Part shown: positions 13,200-23,639 of the stretch, one piece after another
Layout: every line of letters starts with the position of its first letter
How positions within the stretch are numbered: the stretch's first letter is position 1
Source: Neocallimastix lanati (nom. inval.)
Taxonomy: Eukaryota; Neocallimastigomycota; Neocallimastigomycetes; Neocallimastigales; Neocallimastigaceae
Direction of reading: 5' to 3'
Length of the DNA: 64,000 nt
Assembly (NCBI GenBank): GCA_016946835.1
Contig: JACVTC010000116.1
Location: 105,001-169,000, forward strand
The notes under the pieces: generated by a model
Databases searched by the model: none
Told to the model about the DNA's origin: nothing
Seen by the model: the letters and a program-made list of their open reading frames with translations, nothing else
Position numbers and translations under genes: made by a program

Positions 13200-15195
13200 T
13201 ACACCATGGTTCATAATCGCTTTTATACATTGAATATACAACGATTCCAGTTCATCATAACTTGAATCATAATTTCTTATTATCAATTTTTTCATTATAA
13301 TAAGTAAATAAAAAAAAATTAAAACTTTTGATTTAAAACAATGATTATAAATTTTAATAACTTCATTTTTTTTTAACATACTTATCATCTTCTTCTAATT
13401 TTCTTAAATTCGATAATAATAAATGTAAACCACCATAACTAATAAACTTATCAATCATATCTGATACGGTATGTGTATGTAATGCGAAGGCAATATCAGA
13501 GAGAGCTTCTTTATCAAATGGATTTTCTTTTAATTTTTGGGTATATGAAATACAATATATTTCTGATGAATCATTTCCCTAATTTTTATTAATAAATAAA
13601 TATTGAAAAAATTAAAAAAAAAATAAAAAATAAAAAATAAAAAAATATAAAATTTTATTTTAAATTTAAATATATAATTATATAATATTTAAAATATATA
13701 TTTAATTATATTTAATTATATTTACATTAGGATAGTAACGTTCCTGAAGTAATTCCCTTTTTTGGGAATTAGGAAGTGTTTTAACGAAATTTCTCATTTC
13801 ACTTGTTAATGATAAATCATCCTATTTTGTTTTGATCACAATAAAAAAAATATTATAATTAAATATTTATATATATATATACATTAAAGACATTTATTAT
13901 TAATATAAAAAAAAAATTAATTAATTTTATATATTATTGAACTTTACCATAAAATTATTAAGTTCATCTGTAGATGGTACGGGCAAAGTTTTATGTAATT
14001 TTAAATCTGATGATACATAATCATTTTGCCGTGATGGATAATTTTCAATATGATTTTTTGAGGAAATATCATTTCTTCTAGTTGGATAGTCTCCAGAAAT
14101 TGATTGTACAATTAAATTTTCAATTTTATTTGTTGTTGATTTCTTTAATTCATCACTATTTTGTTTTAATGAGCTTCTTAGTTCATCATTATTAAGCTTT
14201 GACGATCTTCTTATATCTTCACTATTATCTTGTGATGACTTTCTTTTTTCATTTCTACTATGATGATGTCTTGAGGATTGTTTACTATTTAAACCTTCTT
14301 TGGCTTTTTTTGATGATTTTTTTAATTCTTCCTTACCTTGTCTTAAAGCTATATTTTCTTCAAGACCAAGTCTTGAATATTTATTTATATCCTCTTTACT
14401 TTGTTTAGAATTAATATGTGATTTTTTGCTTTCATTTTCTAACGATAATGATGACTTTTTAGTTTCACTACTATATAGGCTTTCAGTTTCTAGTGATAAT
14501 TCCAACTTATTCGTTTCGTTACGATACGATGTTTTACTTTCATTTTGTAATGATACTATTGGTTTTTCAGTTTCATTATGATTATATGATGTCTTGCTTC
14601 CACTTTCGAACAATGAAGTTGGTTTCTTAGTTTCACTTTTTCCATAATGATGAATATATGTCTTATTTTCATCTTCTGTTTCTTTTATTTTTTCTGTTTC
14701 TTTTATTTTTTCTGTTTCTTTTATGGTATCATTTGAAAAATTAATAAATGACATTAAGTCAGTCTCAAAATTGATATTTAACTTTTTAAATTCTTCTTCA
14801 AGGTTAAGATAATCTCCTGGTTTGGATGAAGAATCTTCTTGCAATAAGTTTTGTGAACTGGAATATTGTTTAGCAGATGATGAATATTTAGATTGTGGTA
14901 AAGATATTGAATATTCATTTGGAGTTGAAGTAGCTAAAATTATTTCACCTTTTGTATCATTTAGCATTGAGAATGAAGAAGATGTTGAAGGTAGAGTAAC
15001 AGAATTACTACTACCATGATTAATTTTTGACCCTGTCTTTGAACTCACTTTTTGTTTTCTTGAATGTTTCTTTTGACTATGATTTTGTTTTTGAGAATAA
15101 ATATATATACTTGATGGGTCACTATTGGATCTAGTTGGCGGACCCTTCACTGAATAAGAATCATATCTCGAATTCTTTGACTTAGCGTTACCCAT
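7846..15195 (-). CDS. Diaphanous-related formin (GBD-FH3-CC-FH1-FH2-DAD)
   Basis: Eight exons on the minus strand: 15195-13948, 13821-13726, 13578-13382, 13275-13203, 13102-12713, 12553-11885, 11572-11314 and 11009-7846. All phases agree, giving 2031 residues. Residues 1-~400 are Ser-rich and begin MGNAKSK, a textbook N-myristoylation start. The GTPase-binding/FH3 region (~405-800) opens PSTDELNNFMDDLSL and includes NHGSGLDNMMDDPKS. A coiled coil follows (~895-935), then FH1 (~1050-1290) with more than ten runs of 7-8 prolines, then FH2 (~1313-1765) with LNWTKLPPYLIGETIW and LGNYMNSGNRGGAYGF. The extreme C-terminus, IDYLIYDVISGRAF, fits the DAD pattern (DxLLxxLxSGxAF), so GBD-DAD autoinhibition relieved by a Rho GTPase is expected. 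The FH2 is interrupted near residues 1625-1680 by a KEIKD-type low-complexity insert. Formins nucleate and elongate unbranched actin. Confidence 0.93.
10120..10795 (-). repeat. FH1 coding minisatellite (57-bp units)
   Basis: Within the formin, seven consecutive 19-residue units (SN-I-P8-M-[PL]-[NY]-NST-[TIA]-K) are encoded by 57-bp repeats at about 10185-10590. Longer, more divergent proline units (P8-V-[MI]-I) flank them at about 10600-10795. Near identity at the nucleotide level shows recent tandem expansion or gene conversion. Each unit adds one profilin-binding proline run, so copy number should tune filament elongation. Confidence 0.9.
11665..11810 (+). repeat. Compound-satellite fragment in formin intron 6
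   Basis: It lies inside the intron 11573-11884. AATAGTGAAGTAATATAAAA with a following TATTAATAAAAAT at 11672-11715 matches the word at 19643-19682 and 62437-62478. After a (TTAAA)n/(AAAAT)n spacer, AATAGTGGAAATATAAATAT at about 11777 matches the word at 60977. Two words in the same orientation with a pentanucleotide spacer indicate the same repeat family. Confidence 0.7.
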
Positions 15196-17641
15196 TTTTA
15201 TTATACTTTTTTAATTATTATAAATATGAAAAATCTATTTTAATATATATATAATATTAAACTAATAAGATTATTTTAAATGATATAAAAATAATATATA
15301 AAATAAAAATTATATATTAATATCATAAATATTTATATACATTAAATATTTATATAAATTCTATTTATATTTTTAATATCTGTTTGCATAAATTTATCAT
15401 TAATAAACTAATAATTTTAAAGTTATGTATTATATATTTTTTTTCTCTAAAAAAAAAAAAAAAAAAAAAAAATGTAAATTTCTCCTTTAATTATTTAGTA
15501 TAAAATAATATTTTATTATTTTTATTTTTATATGTATAATTATATAATTAATTCTATTCATTGAATTTATTTAAAAATTAATATATATATATTAATTTTT
15601 TTATTTTTATATTTATATTTTTGTTCTAGTTGGTTTAAATAAAAAATGTTATTCTTATATCAATGTATATTAAATTTGAATAAAATAATAATAATAATAA
15701 TAATAATAAATTAATATATTTGTAAAAACATATATCTATTTGTTTCCTGATTAATTATTTCTAATATTAATATACCTTAATTTCAATTTTTTTTACTATA
15801 TTAACAAATAAATTATAAGCAATAAATGAAAAAATAATATTCAAAAATAAAAATATAAATTATCTTGCTTTAATTGTTTTTATAATTATTATAAATGATG
15901 AAATTTAATAAATATAATATTTTAAGAGTTTAGAATATACAACTTTCATTTTTCTATTTGTTGTATAAACCCAAAATCAAAATTATTTTTATCTACAAAA
16001 AAAAAGAAATGAAAAGAAATAAAAATCTTATAAAAAAAAACAAATAAATAAATAAATTTAATTAAATAACACAATTTATTAATTATATTAATTATAGTTT
16101 ATTAATATTAATTTGATAATATATATTAATAATATATTTTTAAACTTTTTTTTTTTTTTTTTTTTGATATTAATATTTTATACTAGATATATTTAATTTA
16201 CAATTATTAGAATTAAAATACAATCTATTTATTAAATTAATATTTTTATTATATATTTTATTGCAATATATATAAATATATTATTAAATATAATTTTTTT
16301 TTTTTATAAATAAAAAAAATATTAGATATAACCATATAATCAATAACTATATATGTCCTTTTTTTTCCTTGATGAATTATTGATATTAGTTATTATTTTT
16401 GATTAATATTTAAAGTAAATAGTAAAAAATATATATATTTTAATAAAAATGATTAATTAATAAGATAAAATGATTATATTATTCCCTTTAGGAACTCTTT
16501 AGAACCATGTATGACCTTAAAATTATAATAATCGCATTGAGAACTTTCTACAACTATAATTTGTATTAATTTGTTTATTTATTTATTTATTTATTTACTT
16601 TTTATTTATTTATTTGCTTATTTGTTTGTTTGTTTATTTATTTATTTATTTATCTATTTATTTATCTATCTATTTATTCATATATTTATTTATCTATTTA
16701 TTTATTTATCTATTTATTTATTTATTTATTTTTATTTTGTAAATTATTAATTTTTTTTATTTTGTATTTTTTAAGGTATTACAATTCTTTATCATAATAA
16801 AAAAATATTTTATACTATATATAAAGTTTGTAACAAAGCTTAATTATTATAATTTAATAATTTACTTTGTGTAATACTCAAATATATAAAAGTGAAGCTT
16901 ATTATTATTGTTTATTATATATTATAATATACTATATAATATGTGCTTGTAACAAAATTTTTTTCATCCTTAAAAATAACCAAAATTAATAAAAATAAAA
17001 ATAAAAATTTCCTAAAAAACACAAAATAAAAAAATTTTATAATATTAACTTAACTTTAATATATTTATAATATATTAATTTAAATAAAATGATAGTTATT
17101 TTTAACATATATTTTTTATTATATGCAATATATTAATATTATTTTTTTTTTTTTGATTTAAACTTGAATTATTGTGGCATTTAAATCTAAATTAAACTAA
17201 CCATTGACGGTTTGTTACTAAATAGTATTATAAATTAAAATATACTATAATATATGTAAATAATTTTTTATTTCTTTTTTCTAAAATAAACAGAAAATAT
17301 GGAAATAATATAAATAATATATTAATAAAACAATTATATTAATAAAAAAGAAAAAACAAATAATAGTAAATATTAAATGTAATTTAAATAAATAATTAAA
17401 TAATTTAAATAAAAAATTAATAATACAAAGTATTTGTAAAAAATAATTAATAAATAAAATATAAAAGTAATAAATAATATATAATTAAAAATATTTATTA
17501 TAAATAAAAATATTCAAATCATAAAACTATATTATTATTGTATTTGAATACCTAAAACTAGTAATATTGTTCATATATATATCACAGCTATTAATTGCAC
17601 ATATACTATTATATAAACATATATCAGCATATATTGGCATT
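15196..17641. other. AT-rich region upstream of the formin
   Basis: It holds homopolymers, (AAT)n at about 15685-15709 and an imperfect TTTA/TCTA tetranucleotide tract at about 16566-16735. No gene was recognised. It ends at the 9-bp target duplication of the MULE. Confidence 0.6.
16566..16735. repeat. Imperfect (TTTA)n tetranucleotide tract
   Basis: About 170 bp of TTTA with TTTG and TCTA variants, so an older and more degenerate array than the one at 5643. Confidence 0.85.
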
Positions 17642-18066
17642 CAAATACAAGGGGAGGTTGCATTACGCCAATTTTTTCACGTGATGTATATAAATATGTG
17701 GCTATAGCTATATTATGCTACATAATATTATTCTATTGTATTATTTTGTTATTTCAATTTTTAAATTAATTATTAAGTGAATAATTAAATAAATCAATTA
17801 ATGGTTAGATTTTATGATTTTAATTCTTTAATTTATATGTAATTAATAAAAGAATTATATAAAAATATAAATCTTATTAATAATTATTCTTTTAATTAAA
17901 TGCTATTAATAAAAAAAATATATAAAAATATAAATATTACTAAAAATATAAAAATATAAATGTTATTAATAATAATTCTTTTATTTAAATGTAAAAAAAA
18001 ATAATTATAATGATAAATTTATTAATTATAAAGATGTATTTGAATATTTATTTAAACTGTATTAAT

Positions 18067-19101
18067 TTAATAAGCTTTATAAATTAAACAATCCAACAAC
18101 AAATTAATAATATTATTTCTATCACATTTAGCATTAATTAACTTGACTTCAATATTTTTGTAGCGTTCAATTAAGGCATTGATTTCATTAGCTTTATTTA
18201 TTGCTCTTTTTTTTTATTTTCCAAATTCCTCTTATTTTTCTTTGATAATCATAATATGATAAATGTTCAAGTTCATTTAATTTATCTATTAATTCATAAT
18301 AAGATAGTTTTGTTGGAAATAAATTATTTAAATAATTATTGAGTGATTCTGAGGCATTGTTTGTCATATGTTCCATATTATTATAATAATTCCAAATTTT
18401 AATATTATAACCAACTAAATATATTTTATAAAAATATTTTAAAAATTTTAAAAATTGACAATAATTATTTTTAATAGATTTAATTTTAATTATAACATAA
18501 ATATCAAATATGTATTCAGGATTTATAAATGGTAAATTTGAAATAGCTTTATAATAAATAAATATATTATTATCATTTTTTACTTCATTTTAGCACAATT
18601 TATTTTTTTTTAATTTCTAGTGATTTTTTATAAAGCCAAATGCAATATTTAATATTTGTATTAGGAAATATTGCTTTTGCTGCTTTAGATATGTTCCTTT
18701 CAACATTACAATACAAATTTTTTGGTTCAATATTATAATTGAACCAAAAAAATTAATTATTACAAGTATTAGTATTTTTTTTTTTTTTTAATTTTTCAAA
18801 TAATATTTTATATATTTCTTGTTCTTTATTTTTTAATATTGCAAAAGAAGTAGTGTAAGAACTATCTAATTCTTTAGCATAAGTTCCTGTAATAAATATT
18901 TGATAACTAAATTTAGGGGAAATAAAAAATGTACCATGAACAAATATATATATATTTATTTTTTTTAAATTCGGTACATTTATAAACTTTGGAATTATCT
19001 TTTCTTATATATGAAAAATTAAATTTATACTTTTTATTAATAATAATTTGCTCTTTTCCTTTGTTAGACTCACTTACATCAATAATTAGGTATTCTTCCA
19101 T
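18067..19101 (-). pseudogene. Decayed FLYWCH/MULE transposase
   Basis: The ATG at 19101 opens MEEYLIIDVSESNKGKEQ, then YKFNFSYIRKDNSKVYKCTE, which matches the first half of a FLYWCH zinc finger. Further along come SSYTTSFAILKNKEQEIY, then AAKAIFPNTNIKYCIWLYKK (the FPxxxIxxCxFH-like MULE motif), then WNYYNNMEHMTNNASESLNN, the conserved (T)NNxxExxN block near the end of the transposase domain. After this the reading continues in another frame as NEINALIERYKNIEVKLI and stops at 18067. Reading requires several frame changes and crosses in-frame stops between the FLYWCH and central parts, so the gene is dead. Family assignment rests on motif order. Confidence 0.75.
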
Positions 19102-19254
19102 TTCTATGTTTTTATAAATATTTTTTAATTATATAATTAAAATTTTTATACTAATTATTCAATATTATTCTTAATATTAATTTTGAAAAATTAGTTTTTC
19201 AATTATTTGTAAAATAAATAAATAAATAAACAAAGAATGTAATAAGTACAAGTA

Positions 19255-20005
19255 TATAAAACAAGTATATAAAATAAAATAAAATAAAATAAAATAAAAT
19301 AAAATAAAATAAAATAAAATAAAATAAAATAAAATAAAATAAAATAAAATAAAATAAAATAAAATAAAATAAAATAAATGTTGAATGATAATATAAAAGA
19401 ACAAGTATATAAAATAAAATAAAATAAAATAAAATAAAATAAAATAAAATAAAATAAAATAAAATAAAATAAAATAAAATAAAATAAAATAAAATAAAAT
19501 AAAATAAAATAAAATAAAATAAAATAAAATAAAATAAAATAAAATAAAATAAAATAAAATAAAATAAAATAAAATAAAATAAAATAAAATAAAATAAAAT
19601 AAAATAAAATAAAATAAAATAAAATAAAATAAAATAAAATAAATAGTGAAGTAATATAAAAGAATAAAGTATTAATAAAAATAAAATAAAATAAAATAAA
19701 ATAAAATAAAATAAAATAAAATAAAATAAAATAAAATAAAATAAAATAAAATTAAATAAAATAAAAAGTAGAATATTAAATAAGAAAGTACAGATTGAAT
19801 AATATAAAATAAAATAAAATAAAATAAAATAAAATAAAATAAATAAAATAAAATAAAATAAAATAAAATAAAATAAAATAAAATAAAATAAAATAAAATA
19901 AAATAAAATAAAATAAAATAAAATAAAATAAAATAAAATAAAATAAAATAAAATAAATGTTGAATGATAATATAAAAGAACAAGTATATAAAATAAAATA
20001 AAATA
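19255..20005 (+). repeat. Compound satellite, A-rich half (inside the MULE)
   Basis: (AAAAT)n interrupted by longer words. TGTTGAATGATAATATAAAA with AGAACAAGTATAT occurs at 19379 and 19957. AATAGTGAAGTAATATAAAA occurs at about 19643. GTAGAATATTAAATAAGAAA with GTACAGATTGAAT starts at about 19768. One uninterrupted (AAAAT)n run, about 19410-19640, exceeds 200 bp. The same words recur at 60.9-62.6 kb. Confidence 0.9.
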
Positions 20006-20194
20006 AATATTTATTATTTTTTATTAAAGAATGTTTAAGACAATTTATTTTTAAAAATAAATGTTTTATTTAATTATATATGTTAGAAAACAAAAAAAAA
20101 AAAAATATTTATATTTAATGAGATTATTAACAATTTTCATTTCGAAAACATTAATCGTTAATATTCTTTAATAAAAAATAATATTAAATAATTA

Positions 20195-20757
20195 TTTTAT
20201 TTTGTTTTATTTTATACAATCTATACTTTATATTCATATTATACTATGCATTTTATTTTATTTAAGTTTATTTTATACAATCTATACTTTATATTCATAT
20301 TTTACTATGTATTTTATTTTATTTTATTCAATCTGTACTTATATTTATGTTCAATATTTATTTTATTTTATTTTATTTTATTTTATTCAATCTGTACTTA
20401 TATTTATGTTCAATATTTATTTTATTTTATTTTATTTTATTTTATTCAATCTGTACTTATATTTATGTTCAATATTTATTTTATTTTATTTTATTTTATT
20501 TTATTTTATTCAATCTGTACTTTATATTTATATTTCAACTATTTATTTTATTTTATTTTATTTTATTTTATTTTATTTTATTTTATTCAATCTGTACTTT
20601 ATATTCATATTCTACTATTTATTTTATTTTATTCTATTCTATTCAATCTGTACTTTATATTCATATTCAATATTTATTTTATTTTATTTTATTTTATTTT
20701 ATCTTATTTTATTTTATTTTATTTTATATTACTTTATTTTATTTTATATACTTATAT
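20195..20757 (-). repeat. Compound satellite, inverted half (inside the MULE)
   Basis: (TTTTA)n carries about eight copies of TTCAATCTGTACTTTATATT with CATATTCTACTATTT, at about 20217, 20277, 20327, 20387, 20446, 20508, 20585 and 20641. This is the reverse complement of the GTACAGATTGAAT word in the A-rich half and in the 60.9-kb array. The two halves could fold back on each other in single strands. Confidence 0.9.
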
Positions 20758-20929
20758 TATTACTTTCTTATTTATTTATTTATTTATTTATACATTTATT
20801 TTTTTTTACATATAATTGTATTAAATTTTTTATGGCGTTAACAAAAATTTTACAAGCCATTAAAAATAAATGGCGTATTGGAAATTTGTATTATAAAAAT
20901 TGGTGAAATGCACCACATTCCAAATACAA

Positions 20930-23600
20930 ATATGCGATAATACATAATTATAATTATGTGTAATTCATATTTTATAATTACAAATAAAACATAATGTATT
21001 AAAATGTGTTAAATAAATAATAAATAATGAATAATAAATAATAAATAATAAATAATGAATAATAAATATAAATAATAAATAAATAATAAATATATATAGT
21101 AATTTCAAATAATAAATTAAATATAATAACATAGTTTGAATTATAAATAATTATTAATAAATAATAAATAATTATAAAAATTAAATGAAGAAAATAAAGT
21201 TTCTCATAATTATTATCATAATTATAATAATAATAAACTGAATGGACATTTATTATTCTCGGTAAAAAATTTTATGTACAAAAAATTTTTGTTAATATTT
21301 TTTTTTTTATTTTATCAAAAATGAAAAAAAAAAAAAAAAATTAATAATATATTATTTATTAAATTATATAACAATTAATAGTTTTTTCTTTTTATTATTA
21401 TTATTATTACTAGTTGTATTATTATTGAAAAATTAACTATTTTTCAATGAAAAAAATATAGTTATATTTAGTCTTTCACTAATAAAGAGGTCAAATTTTA
21501 AAAAAAAAATGAAAAAATAAATTTTTAAATATAATAAAGAAAATAAATTAATAAGACATTATTACATTAATATAATGAAAAAAAATAATAAATATCTTTA
21601 TTAATACTTTCTTTTTTCTTCCCTCTATTATTTTTTTTATCATTTTTTTTTATTTTTTACTTACATTACCTTTAAGCTTGAAATTCTGAAATAATAAATT
21701 TATTGATAACAAAAATATAATATATCAAGTAAAGCCAAAAGAAAATTAATTTACTGTGTCCACCTATTTTTTAATTTGAATAATGAAAAATATTTAAAAG
21801 CATGGAGAAAAAATATCTTATATTATATACCGATTATATCTATTTTTGTCTCATTTACATTTACCTAAAGAGTTCGAACAATCAAATAAAATAGACTTTT
21901 CTAAGTAGTAATATTCATTTTGGTATTCCAAAATCAAAATCATTTAACATTCCAATAGTATGAAAAATTCCAATTAATAAACATTAAATGTATTTAAAGT
22001 ATTTCATATAAATATATTTCTTAAAAAACTATTATGATCTTATATGTTTTAACATTTTAATGAAAGAACTAAAAATTTTAGACCTTCCTGCAATAAGAGA
22101 TTTCCTTCAATAGGTTCTTGAGTAAATAAATTTAATGAATCAATTATTATTATCAGTTCTTCAAATGGAAAAAAAAAATATATATATATATAAATATAAA
22201 TAATTATGTATAGTACAACTGATTTAAAATACGATAATTTTATTATATATATAATTATATTTTAGATACAAAAATTTTATACACTGTAAACTTAATAAAT
22301 TATTATGAATTCTAGCAATAATATTTATAATATAGAAGTTCTATATATCTATAAAATGTAATTATTCATTAAAATTAATTTAATTAAATAATTTTAATTA
22401 ATTATTATATGAAAAAAAAAAAAAAAAAAAAAATAAAGGACTTAAAAATATATTAAATGTTATTAATATTTTTATACATCAAAAGAAGTTTTTATATGGA
22501 AAACTTTTATATTCTCATTTTTTCATATACTATATTATTAATTATCATGAGTAAAAAAGGATAAAAATATATATATATATATATTTAATTAATATTAATA
22601 TTATTTATACATTGAACAAGGCTTTAATGGAAACCTTTTATATTCTTTTTATTTATTTATTTATTTATTTTAAATCTTATTAATTTATATTAAAAAATAA
22701 AATATAACATCTTAACATTTAAAGTTTAGCCATTAAATTTTTATTTATAAAATTATATTTAAAATTATAAAGTGAAAAAAGGTATTCTATAATAATAATA
22801 ATAATGAATAATGGTATCATACTATATATTCATTTAAAGTAATAAATAAAAAACTAAATTTGCATTATTTATGTTTATTATTAAATTCTTTAGTTCAGAT
22901 TTTTTTTTTTTATAAAAAAACATTAATGTCTTATAAATATTAGGAATATGATTTTAAAAAGTTAGTAATTAAGAAAATACATATATATATTATATATTTT
23001 AAAAGAAATCTCCTCAGAGACGTATTTTTCTTTAAAGGAAAAAACATCTTATATCTCGTGGTACGGATAGTAATGGTAAAAAAAAAAAAATCCAACATTA
23101 CTCAATGAATGTTTTTGATGCAATTACTTATTGTACCAAAAAGTCATTAATTAATTTTAAAAAATTTTAAGAAATGGTGTCATTTTTCTTCAATATTTGT
23201 TTTTCCTTTCTTTTGTATTTTCATTTTTTTCATGTATTTATTATTTCTTCATGTATGAATTATTCATGTATAGTTCTATAATATTATATATATCATGTAT
23301 TTTTTTATTTTTTAATGGTTATGTAATTATGGTACTTTTTATATTCCTTTAGGAATTGATTTGGTCCACCTCATATACATTTTTCAATTTTTTAATATAT
23401 TTTTGATATTTAATATCCTTTATACTTTTAAAAAAAATAATTTATTTTTATTATTATTTTCATTTATTTACCAATAATTAAATGATGAAGTATTTTAAGA
23501 TATCAATAGAGAACCATAAAAAATTAAAATTCAATTTTATACTAAATTTCAAAAATTCCTAATTATTTGAATTTTATTTATTAGGATGTAAAACCGACTG
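20930..23600. other. AT-rich intergenic region
   Basis: It lies between the MULE and the LINE remains. It contains AT-rich simple sequence, ATA-type triplet runs near 20996-21100 and A homopolymers. No gene or element could be supported. Confidence 0.55.
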
Positions 23601-23639
23601 AAATAAATACAATATTTAAAAAAAAAGTTTTTATTTTGA

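Larger units (their letters stand above)
17642..20929. mobile_element. MULE (Mutator-like) DNA transposon with 9-bp target duplication
   Basis: The element proper is 17651-20920 (3270 bp). It is flanked by perfect 9-bp direct repeats, CAAATACAA, at 17642-17650 and 20921-20929, the size expected for Mutator-like elements. The ends are inverted repeats. The left end reads GGTTGCATTACGCCAATTTT at 17657-17676. The reverse complement of the right end aligns without gaps (GGTGCATTTCACCAATTTTT at 20914-20895), with 18 of the first 27 positions equal. Inside, on the minus strand, lie FLYWCH zinc-finger and MULE transposase coding remains. Between these and the right end is about 1.5 kb of compound satellite in two opposite orientations. 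The transposase has several stops and frameshifts, so this copy cannot make its own enzyme. Confidence 0.85.

Noticed and set aside
19672-20906. Open frames of the same Phe/Ile/Leu type in the MULE satellite
   Set aside because: Same cause: pentanucleotide repeat without stops. No conserved protein signal.
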